16,899 bases of DNA from assembly GCA_964355545.1 (NCBI GenBank), contig CAYHEK010000033.1:1-16899 (forward strand), given 5' to 3'. The position numbers were made by a program, and so were the translations under genes. Positions 1 to 7,175 of the stretch are shown one piece after another. The notes beneath the pieces were generated by a model. The model was not told the origin of the DNA. It made no database searches and saw only the letters and a list, made by a program, of their open reading frames with translations. This stretch comes from JAPLGE01 sp964355545 (lineage in GTDB: Bacteria; Bipolaricaulota; Bipolaricaulia; UBA7950; UBA9294). Each line of letters begins with the position of its first letter. Position 1 is the stretch's first letter.

Positions 1-2084
1 TCTGGGCTGTAGGCCTTCCGGTCGGCGAACTCGGCTCGCTTCCCGTCGTTCCACTGCTCGACCGGCCGCAGGTACCCCACGACCCGCGAGTAGACTTCGG
101 CCGGGGCGCCGCAGCTTGGACAGGTCGTCTCTTCCCCGGCGAGGTAACCGTGGCTCGGGCAGATGGAGAAGGTGGGGGTGAGGGTGTAGTAGGGGAGGTG
201 GAAGGTCTCGGCGATCTTCCTCACCAGGCGCTTCGTCGCCTCCGCGGAGGGGAGGCGCTCGCCGAGGAAGGCGTGGAAGACGGTCCCCCCGGTGTAGCGG
301 GTCTGAAGCGGATCCTGCATCGTGAGCGCGGCGAAGAGGTCCTCGGTCAGGCCGACCGGGAGATGAGTCGAGTTCGTGTAGTAGGGGGTCTCCCCGCCGT
401 AGCGCTCGCGGTTGTAGATGCGGATGTCGGGGTAGCGCTCGGCGTCCACCTTCGCAAGACGGAAGCTTGAGCCCTCGGCCGGCGTCGCCTCGAGGTTGAA
501 GATCTCACCCGTCTCCTCCTGGAACTCGGCGAGTCGGTCGCGCATGAAGTCAAGGACTTTCAGCGCGAAGGCCCGCCCCTCCGGCTCGGCAATCGAGGTC
601 CCAAAGAGGTTCAACAAGGCTTCGTTCATCCCCACGAGGCCGATCGTGGAGAAGTGGTTCCTCCAGTACCCGCCGGTCGCCTCCTTGATCTCGTCCAGGT
701 AGAAGCGGGAGTAGGGGTAGAGCCCCCTCTCGGTCAGGGACTCGAGGGTCTTTCTCTTGATGACGAGGGACTCCTTGCCAAGCTGCATCAGATTCACGAG
801 ACGCGCGAAGAACTCCCCCTCATCCTTCGCCAGGTACCCCAGACGCGGAAGGTTGATCGTCACGACCCCGATCGATCCGGTGAGGGGGTTCGCGCCGAAG
901 AGACCGCCCCCGCGCTTTTTAAGCTCGCGGTTGTCTATCCGAAGCCGACAACACATGCTGCGCGTGTCCTCCGGTCTCATGTCGCTATTGATGAAGTTTG
1001 AGAAGTAGGGGATCCCGTACTTCGCCGTCATCTCCCAGACAGGATTTAGGTTTTCGTTCTCCCAGTCGAACCCCTCGGTGATGTTGTAGGTGGGAATGGG
1101 AAAGGTGAATGGCCGCCCGTTCATGTCGCCCTCGGCCATCACCTCGGCGAAGGCGCGGTTGAAGAGGTCCATCTCGGCCTGGTAGTCGCCGTAGACGGAG
1201 TCGCGGAGCCGCCCGCCGAGGACGACCGGCTCTCCCCGCATGTGGCGCGGGACTTCGAAGTCGAGGGTAACGTTCGTGAACGGGGTCTGGAACCCGACGC
1301 GCGTGGGAACGTTCATGTTGTACACGAACTCCTGCATGTGCTGCTTCACGTCGCCGTAGGAGAGGCGGTCGGCGCGGATGAACGGGGCGAGGTGGGTGTC
1401 GAGATTTGAGAAGGCCTGCGCCCCGGCCGACTCACCCTGCAGGGTGTACATGAAGTTCACGACCTGAAGGAGGGCGACGCGGAAGTGCTTCGCCGGCCGC
1501 GCCTCGACCTTCCCCCGCACCCCGCGGAAGCCGCGCAGGAGGAGGTCGCGGAGGTCCCAACCGACGCAGTACGCCCCGAGGGTCCCCAGGTCGTGGAGGT
1601 GGAAGTCTCCCCTCTCGTGCGCCTCCCGGATCTCCTTGGGGTAGATCTTGTTGAGCCAGTACCGCGAGATGACGCGGTCGGTGATGTGCGTGTTCAGACC
1701 TTGAAGGGAGTAGGCCATGTTCGAGTTCTCGCGCACCCGCCAGTCGCGGTCCTCCAGGTAGTCCTCGACGAGCGGGATCTCGGTCGTGAGCCCGCGCATC
1801 TCGCGCAGGTCGGCGTGCTGCTTGCGGTAGAGGATGTACGCCTTCGCCGTGCGGGCGTAGCCCGCCTCGATCAGGACCTCCTCGACCAGGTCCTGAATCT
1901 CCTCGACCGTCGGAAGGTCATCGACGAACCGCTCGTCGAGGAGTCCGGTGACGAGCTCGGATAGTCGCTTCGCCGCGACCTCGTCTTGTTCCCCCACCGC
2001 GCGCATCGCCTTCCAAATCGCGGTCGTGATCTTCGCTTCGTCGAAAGGGACCACCCGGCCGTCGCGCTTAACGATCCTCTCCAT
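1..2084 (-). CDS. nrdD: Anaerobic (class III) ribonucleoside-triphosphate reductase, 3' end cut by window edge
   Basis: This enzyme reduces ribonucleoside triphosphates to deoxyribonucleotides without oxygen, using a glycyl radical installed by the activase NrdG. The protein starts MERIVKRDGRVVPFDEAKI, an N-terminal ATP-cone (about residues 1-90). The active-site pair SMCCRLR lies at C378-C379. Near the C terminus a zinc-site pattern (CPSHGYLAGEETTCPSCG) precedes the glycyl-radical loop RVVGYLRPVEQWNDG, with the radical glycine at codon 670 (75-77). About 24 further codons are visible with no stop, so only a short tail is missing for a family of roughly 700 residues. The ATG at 2084 follows GAGGGGG at a 6-nt spacing. 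The RPVxxWNDG form of the loop is, from memory, the type seen in thermophile and archaeal-like NrdD rather than the CGYLG form of phage T4. nrdG is not visible and may lie beyond the left edge. Family assignment is very secure. Confidence 0.97.
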   Translation of the reverse strand, partial: MERIVKRDGRVVPFDEAKITTAIWKAMRAVGEQDEVAAKRLSELVTGLLDERFVDDLPTVEEIQDLVEEVLIEAGYARTAKAYILYRKQHADLREMRGLTTEIPLVEDYLEDRDWRVRENSNMAYSLQGLNTHITDRVISRYWLNKIYPKEIREAHERGDFHLHDLGTLGAYCVGWDLRDLLLRGFRGVRGKVEARPAKHFRVALLQVVNFMYTLQGESAGAQAFSNLDTHLAPFIRADRLSYGDVKQHMQEFVYNMNVPTRVGFQTPFTNVTLDFEVPRHMRGEPVVLGGRLRDSVYGDYQAEMDLFNRAFAEVMAEGDMNGRPFTFPIPTYNITEGFDWENENLNPVWEMTAKYGIPYFSNFINSDMRPEDTRSMCCRLRIDNRELKKRGGGLFGANPLTGSIGVVTINLPRLGYLAKDEGEFFARLVNLMQLGKESLVIKRKTLESLTERGLYPYSRFYLDEIKEATGGYWRNHFSTIGLVGMNEALLNLFGTSIAEPEGRAFALKVLDFMRDRLAEFQEETGEIFNLEATPAEGSSFRLAKVDAERYPDIRIYNRERYGGETPYYTNSTHLPVGLTEDLFAALTMQDPLQTRYTGGTVFHAFLGERLPSAEATKRLVRKIAETFHLPYYTLTPTFSICPSHGYLAGEETTCPSCGAPAEVYSRVVGYLRPVEQWNDGKRAEFADRKAYSP

Positions 2085-2125
2085 GCGAAACCCCCTCGAA
2101 GGAAGTCACCCAAACGCCTAGGGCT

Positions 2126-2155
2126 ACCATAGCGCCTCCGGCAAGGCCGGGTCAA
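2126..2155 (-). promoter_or_regulatory. Predicted sigma70-type promoter of nrdD
   Basis: On the minus strand, TTGACC (2150-2155) is separated by 18 nt from TATGGT (2126-2131). Transcription would begin near 2119, giving a leader of about 35 nt that contains the GAGGGGG ribosome site at 2091-2097. I saw no AT-rich NrdR box of the usual ACAC...GTGT kind overlapping it. Confidence 0.5.
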
Positions 2156-2345
2156 CCGAATCGACTCAGGCGAGCCGGACGGTGTAGTGGCGACAATTAG
2201 GGCACAAGGACAACCACACTGCCGAACAAGGTGACGAAGGTTCCGTCCCCGTCACTCGGTCACCGCCCCTCGCCAAGCGGCGGGAAGGTGCGAAAAGGCC
2301 GTCCAAAGGGGACCGCGCCCGAAGGCTCGAGGGGTCGTGCTCCCC

Positions 2346-2374
2346 TTGATCGAACACCTCTCGTCCGCTATGAT
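2346..2374 (+). promoter_or_regulatory. Predicted sigma70-type promoter of rpsT-secF-recJ
   Basis: TTGATC (2346-2351), a 17-nt spacer, then TATGAT (2369-2374), which matches TATAAT at five of six bases. The same -35 hexamer and spacer length recur before ribE. The predicted transcript starts near 2381, leaving a leader of roughly 47 nt before the ATT start of rpsT. Confidence 0.65.
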
Positions 2375-2402
2375 GTCGCGCCGCGCAATAGGACACAGGT
2401 TG

Positions 2403-2430
2403 CCAGTACCTGGAAGAGGTGATAGAGATT
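2403..2430 (+). promoter_or_regulatory. rpsT translation-initiation region: extended Shine-Dalgarno and ATT start, with a small stem
   Basis: GAGGTGAT (2416-2423) is an 8-nt perfect complement of the 16S rRNA 3' end. It covers the only standard start candidate (GTG 2419-2421) and sits at normal spacing (8 nt from GAGG) before ATT at 2428. Immediately upstream CCAG-TAC-CTGG (2403-2413) can form a 4-bp stem abutting the ribosome site, and CAGGT/ACCTG (2396-2400/2408-2412) is an alternative 5-bp stem. The stems are short and may not be functional. Confidence 0.6.
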
Positions 2431-2688
2431 CCGAACATCCGTTCAGCAAAGAAACAGTTGCGGCAGAGCGAGAAGCGCCGCGGCCTGAACCGGGCGAGGA
2501 AGGCGGCCGTGAAGCGGGTCACGAAAGAGATCCGCGTCCACCTCGCCTCCGGAGAGAAGGACGCCGCGTCCTCCCTCCTCCCGCGGCTCGCCAAGGCGGC
2601 CGACAAGGCGGCCAAGCGTCACGTCATCCACAAGAATAAGGCCAGCCGCATCAAGTCGAGGTGGATGAAGAAGGTCGCGTCGTCCTAA
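2428..2688 (+). CDS. rpsT: 30S ribosomal protein S20
   Basis: S20 is a primary binder of 16S rRNA in the small subunit body. From the ATT at 2428 the protein is 86 residues and begins (M)PNIRSAKKQLRQSEKRR, matching the usual S20 start (M-x-NIKSAxKR). It is very rich in Lys, Arg and Ala and ends in NKASRIKSRWMKKV, the family's helical C terminus. The first standard start codon is GTG at 2419, which would add three residues (M-I-E), but that codon lies inside the extended Shine-Dalgarno, so I prefer ATT. From known biology, E. coli rpsT also uses a non-AUG start (UUG), and this is tied to feedback control by S20. rpsT opens the rpsT-secF-recJ operon; secF begins 14 nt after its stop. Confidence 0.93.
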   Translation: MPNIRSAKKQLRQSEKRRGLNRARKAAVKRVTKEIRVHLASGEKDAASSLLPRLAKAADKAAKRHVIHKNKASRIKSRWMKKVASS

Positions 2689-2701
2689 GAGGAGGCCTCG
2701 C

Positions 2702-3604
2702 ATGCGGCACTACGATTTCCTAGGCAAGGCGAAGTACTTCGTCCCTCTCTCTGTAGTCCTTATAATCGCAAGCGTCGTCCTCCTCATCCCACAGGTGCGG
2801 GGTCTCAAGCCGGGCCTGGACTTCACCGGCGGGACGGAGTTCACGGTCAGATTCGAAAAGCCGGTCGACCCCGGCTCGTTGCGGAGCGCCCTCGGCGCGA
2901 TCCCGGCCGGCGGGACCGACCTCGCCACGAGCGTCATCCAGACCGTCGCGGGGGGGAACACGAGCATGATCACCACCCAGCTCGACGTGGAGGCGAATCG
3001 AGAGGTCATCGATCGGATCGAGACGACCCTCCGTCAGAAGTTCCCTGTCCTCGACGTTAGTCGCCGCTCCATCGGCCGGCAGATCAGCACCGAGATCGTC
3101 CAGAGGTCGTGGCAGGGGGTTCTCCTCGCCATTGTTGCCATGCTCATCTACATCTCCTGGCGGTTCCGCCTTCGCTACGCCGTCGGTGCGATCGTCGCCG
3201 TCATCCACGACGTCATGATCACCACGGGCGTGATCGCCCTTTTCCATCTTGAATTCAACATGGAGGCGATCGCTGGCCTCCTGACGGTCCTCGGGTACTC
3301 GATGAACGACACGATCATCATCTTTGACCGCGTGCGCGAGAACCTCGCCATCGATAGGAAGAGTTCGATGTTCGACATCATCAACCGAAGCATCAATCAG
3401 TCGCTCACGCGCACCCTGAACACCGCGGGGGCAACGTTCGTCCCCGTCCTCATCCTCCTTGTGCTCGGCGGCCCGGTCCTGCGCGGCCTCTCGGTCGCTC
3501 TCCTCATGAGCGTCACCGTGGGGACCTACTCCACGCTGTACATCGCGAACCCGATCCTGTACTGGTGGACACTCAAGGCCGGGGGAGCGAAGAAGAGTAA
3601 ATGA
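2702..3604 (+). CDS. secF: Protein translocase subunit SecF
   Basis: SecF works with SecD in the inner membrane to drive proton-coupled release of proteins exported through SecYEG. The 300-residue protein has an N-terminal membrane segment (about residues 12-32), the signature GLDFTGGTEF at the start of the first periplasmic domain, and a C-terminal block of five membrane segments. That block contains the hallmark GYSMNDTIIIFDRVREN. Length is normal for a stand-alone SecF. AGAGGAGG ends 6 nt before the ATG. Its stop overlaps the recJ start (ATGA), so the two are likely translationally coupled. The unusual point is the neighbourhood: secD, which normally lies directly upstream or is fused to secF, is replaced by rpsT and appears nowhere in the window. 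Confidence 0.96.
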   Translation: MRHYDFLGKAKYFVPLSVVLIIASVVLLIPQVRGLKPGLDFTGGTEFTVRFEKPVDPGSLRSALGAIPAGGTDLATSVIQTVAGGNTSMITTQLDVEANREVIDRIETTLRQKFPVLDVSRRSIGRQISTEIVQRSWQGVLLAIVAMLIYISWRFRLRYAVGAIVAVIHDVMITTGVIALFHLEFNMEAIAGLLTVLGYSMNDTIIIFDRVRENLAIDRKSSMFDIINRSINQSLTRTLNTAGATFVPVLILLVLGGPVLRGLSVALLMSVTVGTYSTLYIANPILYWWTLKAGGAKKSK

Positions 3605-5322
3605 AGTCTCTCCTCCGCGAGGGGAGGGAGTGGGAGATCGCTCCCCTCCCAGAGGGTGTCCTGGTCGAGGAGATCAAGGCGTCTTTGGGCTGTGCGCGTC
3701 CGTTCGCAATCCTCCTTGCCCGCCGCGGCGGAAGGGACTGGCCCAAGCTGATTAACCCCGGCCTGGAAAGCTTCCATTCGCCGTTTTCCCTCTCCGGCGT
3801 TGAGGAGGGGGTCTTGCGCCTGATCGCGGCGATCTCGCGCGAGGAGGCGATCTTCATCCACGGGGACTTCGACGTGGACGGCCTCTGCGGAGCGGCCCTC
3901 CTCTACCGGGGACTCCTTCCCTTCTTCTCCAAAGGACAGATCAAGGTCGACGTGGGCGATCGCGACCGCGGGCACGGCCTCTCGCGTGGGTTCGTGAAGC
4001 GAGCGGTCGACGAGAGGTTCTCGCTCGTCATCACGGTCGACTGCGGCATCTCCAACGCCGAAGAGGTCGCCCTCCTGCGCGAGGCCGGGGTGGACACGAT
4101 CGTCACGGACCACCACATCCCGCCCCCCGAGCCACCGGCGGCCGCGGCCGTCATCGACCCTCAGCGGCCGGGGGAGGCCTCCTCCAATCACCACCTCGCC
4201 GGGGTGGGGGTTGCGTACAAGCTCATCTGGGGTCTGTACGAGCGCCTCGGCCGGCCGGCGCCCCACGCGCTCCTCGACCTCGTCGGCCTGGGGACGATCG
4301 CTGACCTCGTTCCCCTCGCCGAGGGGGCGGAGGTAGAGAACCGAGCGATGGTCCGCGAGGCCTTCTCCCTCATCGGCCGCGGGGAGGGCTCCTCCCTCGG
4401 GTTGCGCGTCCTGATGGAGAAGCTCTCCATCAACCCAAAGAGACTCACCGCCGCCGACGTGGGGTACATCCTCGCTCCCAAGTTGAACGCCGCGAACCGG
4501 ACGGGCGACCCGAAGGTCGCCTTCCTCCTCCTCACCACGACCCTCCCCCAGCGCGCCGAGTACCTGACCGAGGTCCTCCTCGATTACAACCGCGATCGGG
4601 AGATCGCGCAGGACGACCTGATCGCCCAGGCCGAGGAGAGGATGGCCGAGGAGGAGATCGATCCGTCGCGGGACGGGATGATCATCCTCTCTGGCAAGTA
4701 CTGGAACGAAGGGATCTTAGGGCTCGCCGCCTCCCACCTCGCGGACCGCTACCGCGTCCCCACGATCGTCCTTTCCGAAGGCGACCGGGTGAGCCGCGCC
4801 TCGTGCCGAAGCGTGGACGGGTTCGACATCGCGGCCTGCCTCGAGGTCCACTCCGACCTCCTCCTCCACTACGGCGGACACCGCATGGCGGCCGGGTTCT
4901 CCGTCTTGAACGAGAACCTTCCTCTCCTCCGCCGGAGGCTCCTCTCTCACGTGGCCGACCGAGGGGCGGACCTCCGCTCCGCGGTCGCCGCGATCGACGT
5001 GGAGGTCGCCCTGCGGGAGATCGATCTTCGTTTCTACACCAACATCCACTCCCTCGCTCCCTACGGCCCGGGGAATCCGGCCCCGCGCCTCCTCCTGCGC
5101 GACTCCTCGTTCGTGGACCTCCGCCTTGTGGGGGGAAGGCGCCAGCACCTCAAGGGGAAGGTCGTCCAAGACGGTCTCGCCCTTCCGTTCATCGCCTTCC
5201 GCATGTCACGATACCTGGAGGCGTTCGAGCGCTCGGACGGGGCTTCGCTCGTCTGTCGCACCGGGTTCGACGACTGGCAGGGAGCGGTGCAGGTGGAGGC
5301 GGTCGACCTCGTCGGCGACTAA
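3601..5322 (+). CDS. recJ: Single-stranded-DNA-specific 5'-3' exonuclease RecJ
   Basis: RecJ degrades single-stranded DNA 5' to 3' in recombinational repair, mismatch repair and base-excision repair, using two metal ions. The 573-residue protein carries the DHH-family motifs in order: HGDFDVDG with D89, D91 and D93; ITVDCGI with D147; VTDHHIP with D170-H171-H172; and LGTIADLVPL with D235. The DHHA1 RNA/DNA-binding motif GGHRMAAGF follows at G425-G426-H427. A C-terminal OB-like part (about residues 460-573) completes the normal architecture and length. The ATG overlaps the secF stop. Its TAA overlaps, tail to tail, the stop codon of the oppositely transcribed glycosyltransferase gene, leaving no spacer for a terminator. 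All metal-ligand residues are present, so it should be active. Confidence 0.96.
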   Translation: MKSLLREGREWEIAPLPEGVLVEEIKASLGCARPFAILLARRGGRDWPKLINPGLESFHSPFSLSGVEEGVLRLIAAISREEAIFIHGDFDVDGLCGAALLYRGLLPFFSKGQIKVDVGDRDRGHGLSRGFVKRAVDERFSLVITVDCGISNAEEVALLREAGVDTIVTDHHIPPPEPPAAAAVIDPQRPGEASSNHHLAGVGVAYKLIWGLYERLGRPAPHALLDLVGLGTIADLVPLAEGAEVENRAMVREAFSLIGRGEGSSLGLRVLMEKLSINPKRLTAADVGYILAPKLNAANRTGDPKVAFLLLTTTLPQRAEYLTEVLLDYNRDREIAQDDLIAQAEERMAEEEIDPSRDGMIILSGKYWNEGILGLAASHLADRYRVPTIVLSEGDRVSRASCRSVDGFDIAACLEVHSDLLLHYGGHRMAAGFSVLNENLPLLRRRLLSHVADRGADLRSAVAAIDVEVALREIDLRFYTNIHSLAPYGPGNPAPRLLLRDSSFVDLRLVGGRRQHLKGKVVQDGLALPFIAFRMSRYLEAFERSDGASLVCRTGFDDWQGAVQVEAVDLVGD

Positions 5323-7001
5323 GTCCTCCCCGGGAGGCGGGCGAACGCGGCGAGGTCGATCACGACCCGCGCGACGAGGATCTTTGCCATGAAGCGCGGG
5401 ATGGCGAGCGCGGCGTGGATCCGCCGCGGCTCTGTGAGAAGCCGGTAGAGCCACTCAAGGCCCAGGCGCTGCCAGCCCCGCGGGGCGCGACGGCAGTCGC
5501 CACTCCAAACGTTCAGGGTCCCTCCGACACCGATCAGGAGGGGGATGCCCAGCCGGTCCCTCATCCGCTCCATCCACAGCTCCTGGCGAGGGACCCCCAT
5601 CCCCACGAGGAGGATCTCGGGGCGCGCCGCACGGATCGCGGGGATCGGCTCCTCATCATCGCGGAGGTATCCGTGGTGCGTCCCCACGATGACGAGGCCG
5701 GGGAGGCGCTCCTCGAGTCGCTGCGCCGCCCGCGCCGCCACCTCGTCCCTCCCTCCGAGGAGGAAGACGCGGTGCCCCGTGACTCGCGCTCGCTCGAGGA
5801 GTGCCTCGGCGAGGTCGATCCCGCTCACCCGCTCCTTGAGCGGGGCGCCGAGGAGGCGGGATGCCCACACGATCCCTATTCCGTCCGGCGTCACGAGGTC
5901 GGCCCGGTGGTAGGCCTCGCGGAGCCCCTCGTCCTTTAGGCTCACGAGGAAGGAGACGCTGTTTGGAGTCACGACCGTGTGGCTCTCGCCGGTCGAGGCG
6001 AGGAACCCCTCGACGCGGGCGAGAGCTTCGGAGAGAGTCAGACTGTGGAAGCGAAGGCCGAAGAGGAAGACCCTCCCCGCGCTCGCCCGCGCCCAGCCCG
6101 TTCGAAGCCAGGCTTCGGCGCGCGGCCGCAGGGCATGGGCGACGATCACGAAGGGAACGACTCCCGCCGCGAGGACCCCGTGGGCCGGGGAGACGTAGAT
6201 CCCGAGGACCGCCCCGAGCGCGAGCCCGCTCGCAAGGACGAGGACCGTGATGGCCGCGGCGCCCTGGGTGTACCCTCGCGCGACGAACCACTGGGGTAGC
6301 GGTCGTCCCAGCGTCGCCTGGGCGACTAGAGCCTGAGAGGTCGTCATCACGGGAAGGCTGGTGAGGAAAAGAGGCACGAGGAGTGCAACGGAGAGCGGCC
6401 CCTTCATCACCCCGCCGATCGCAAACAGGGCAAGTCCGAAGACGACCGCGCGATGAACCGACAGCGTCTCCTCCCCGCGCGCCGTCGCGACTGCCGAGAC
6501 GAGGACGAGGCCAAGGAGTGCGAACGGGAGACGAAGTGCGAGGGGGTCGAGGCGCGTCTGGGGCGAGACGAGCGCGAGGAAGATGGCGTTCAGGACGAGG
6601 ATGAGGTCAACTCCGTGCTGGACCGCCGGCCGCGGCACGCTCTGCCGCAGTCCCTCGCGCGAGCGGAGGAGAAGGAGGACCCACAGGGCGGTGAGAGGGA
6701 TGGAGAGCCAGGTGAGGGAGAGGTAGCCGCCGCCCGGCTGCGTGAGGAACTGGACGCGGAAGCCGCAGGCGGCGGCGATGAGGGCCGCCGAGCCCCCCTG
6801 GGCCCACGGCGCCATCCCCCGTCGGGGAACGTCCAGGGAAAGAAGAAAGAGCCCGAGGGCGAGCCCAAGGATCTCGATCCGCATCCCGAGAGAGCAAAGA
6901 AGGACAAGCGGCAGGATGAGGAACGCGACCGCGCGCGACGTCCCCCGGCACCCGAGGAGGAGGAATCCTCCGGCTGTCACGGCACCCAAGACAAAAAGCA
7001 T
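5319..7001 (-). CDS. Multi-pass membrane protein fused to a WecG/TagA/CpsF-family (GT26) glycosyltransferase
   Basis: The C-terminal part (about residues 315-560) is a GT26 glycosyltransferase, a family that adds an N-acetyl-hexosamine(uronic acid) sugar to a lipid-linked first sugar in cell-surface polymer synthesis. Visible motifs are VTPNS (T345), TPDGIGIVWASRLLG with the likely catalytic D373, ERVSGIDL, FLLGG, GMGVPRQELWM, and the C-terminal APRGWQRLGLEWLYRLLTEP. The first 300 or so residues form about ten hydrophobic segments. The stretch LPVMTTSQ...LGRPLPQWF...GYTQGAAA (around G232) resembles the last part of WecA/MraY-like sugar-1-phosphate transferases, but I do not see that family's aspartates or its HxHH motif. 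So the membrane half may be a degenerate enzyme or an anchor. The ATG at 7001 has GGAAGGG only 2-3 nt away; a slightly later start is possible. GT26 assignment is secure, membrane half is inference. Confidence 0.88.
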   Translation of the reverse strand: MLFVLGAVTAGGFLLLGCRGTSRAVAFLILPLVLLCSLGMRIEILGLALGLFLLSLDVPRRGMAPWAQGGSAALIAAACGFRVQFLTQPGGGYLSLTWLSIPLTALWVLLLLRSREGLRQSVPRPAVQHGVDLILVLNAIFLALVSPQTRLDPLALRLPFALLGLVLVSAVATARGEETLSVHRAVVFGLALFAIGGVMKGPLSVALLVPLFLTSLPVMTTSQALVAQATLGRPLPQWFVARGYTQGAAAITVLVLASGLALGAVLGIYVSPAHGVLAAGVVPFVIVAHALRPRAEAWLRTGWARASAGRVFLFGLRFHSLTLSEALARVEGFLASTGESHTVVTPNSVSFLVSLKDEGLREAYHRADLVTPDGIGIVWASRLLGAPLKERVSGIDLAEALLERARVTGHRVFLLGGRDEVAARAAQRLEERLPGLVIVGTHHGYLRDDEEPIPAIRAARPEILLVGMGVPRQELWMERMRDRLGIPLLIGVGGTLNVWSGDCRRAPRGWQRLGLEWLYRLLTEPRRIHAALAIPRFMAKILVARVVIDLAAFARLPGRT

Positions 7002-7065
7002 GGCCCTTCCATGCTAGCCGTGGTGTCTAGAAGCGAAAAGACCGCCGTCCAGGGAAAGGTTCCGC

Positions 7066-7089
7066 CCCGTCCTCTTCGGCCCGGACAGG
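7066..7089 (-). other. Hairpin after the micro-ORF, before the glycosyltransferase fusion
   Basis: On the minus strand CCTGTCC (7083-7089) can pair with GGACGGG (7066-7072) across a 10-nt loop, with one G-U pair. It starts 3 nt after the micro-ORF stop. There is no U-tract behind it, so it is at best an attenuator or an RNA-processing structure in the roughly 90-nt gap before the 5319-7001 gene. Confidence 0.25.
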
Positions 7090-7091
7090 CG

Positions 7092-7175
7092 TTACTTCCC
7101 GATCCAGAAGCGGCTGAAGATCCGGTACCGCCCGTCCTCGCCAAGGGAGACGGCGACGATCGGAGAGCCCTGCAT
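7092..7175 (-). CDS. Putative 27-residue micro-ORF translationally coupled to khpB/jag
   Basis: The jag stop and this ATG overlap as TGATG, the same arrangement used between hisS and the next gene in this window. That makes reinitiation plausible. The predicted peptide contains SPIVAVSLGEDGRYRIF and ends FWIGK. It has no signal peptide or membrane segment and I recognise no family. jag is commonly followed by mnmE, whose N terminus often has a pattern such as IVAxATPxGxGGIxIVR. The IVAVS..GEDG..R string is faintly similar, so this could be the stub of a lost mnmE, but the match is too short to trust. It may also be a chance ORF. Confidence 0.3.
   Translation of the reverse strand: MQGSPIVAVSLGEDGRYRIFSRFWIGK

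Larger units (their letters stand above)
2085..2427. other. Divergent intergenic region between nrdD and rpsT
   Basis: This gap of about 340 nt holds two outward-facing promoters (nrdD at 2126-2155, rpsT at 2346-2374). Between them is a cluster of related dyads: GGTGACG (2230-2236), its inverted partner CGTCAC (2250-2255), and the palindrome CGGTCACCG (2257-2265). These three GGTGAC/GTCACC-type half-sites could be an operator shared by the divergent genes, but I know of no regulator to assign. No convincing gene is present; the open frames here are antisense or offset shadows of rpsT. Confidence 0.4.

Noticed and set aside
2166..2615. Minus-strand open frame across the nrdD-rpsT gap, ending in a CPNC-containing tail
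   Set aside because: Most of it is antisense to rpsT; the CPNC looks like chance, and both strands' promoters lie inside it.
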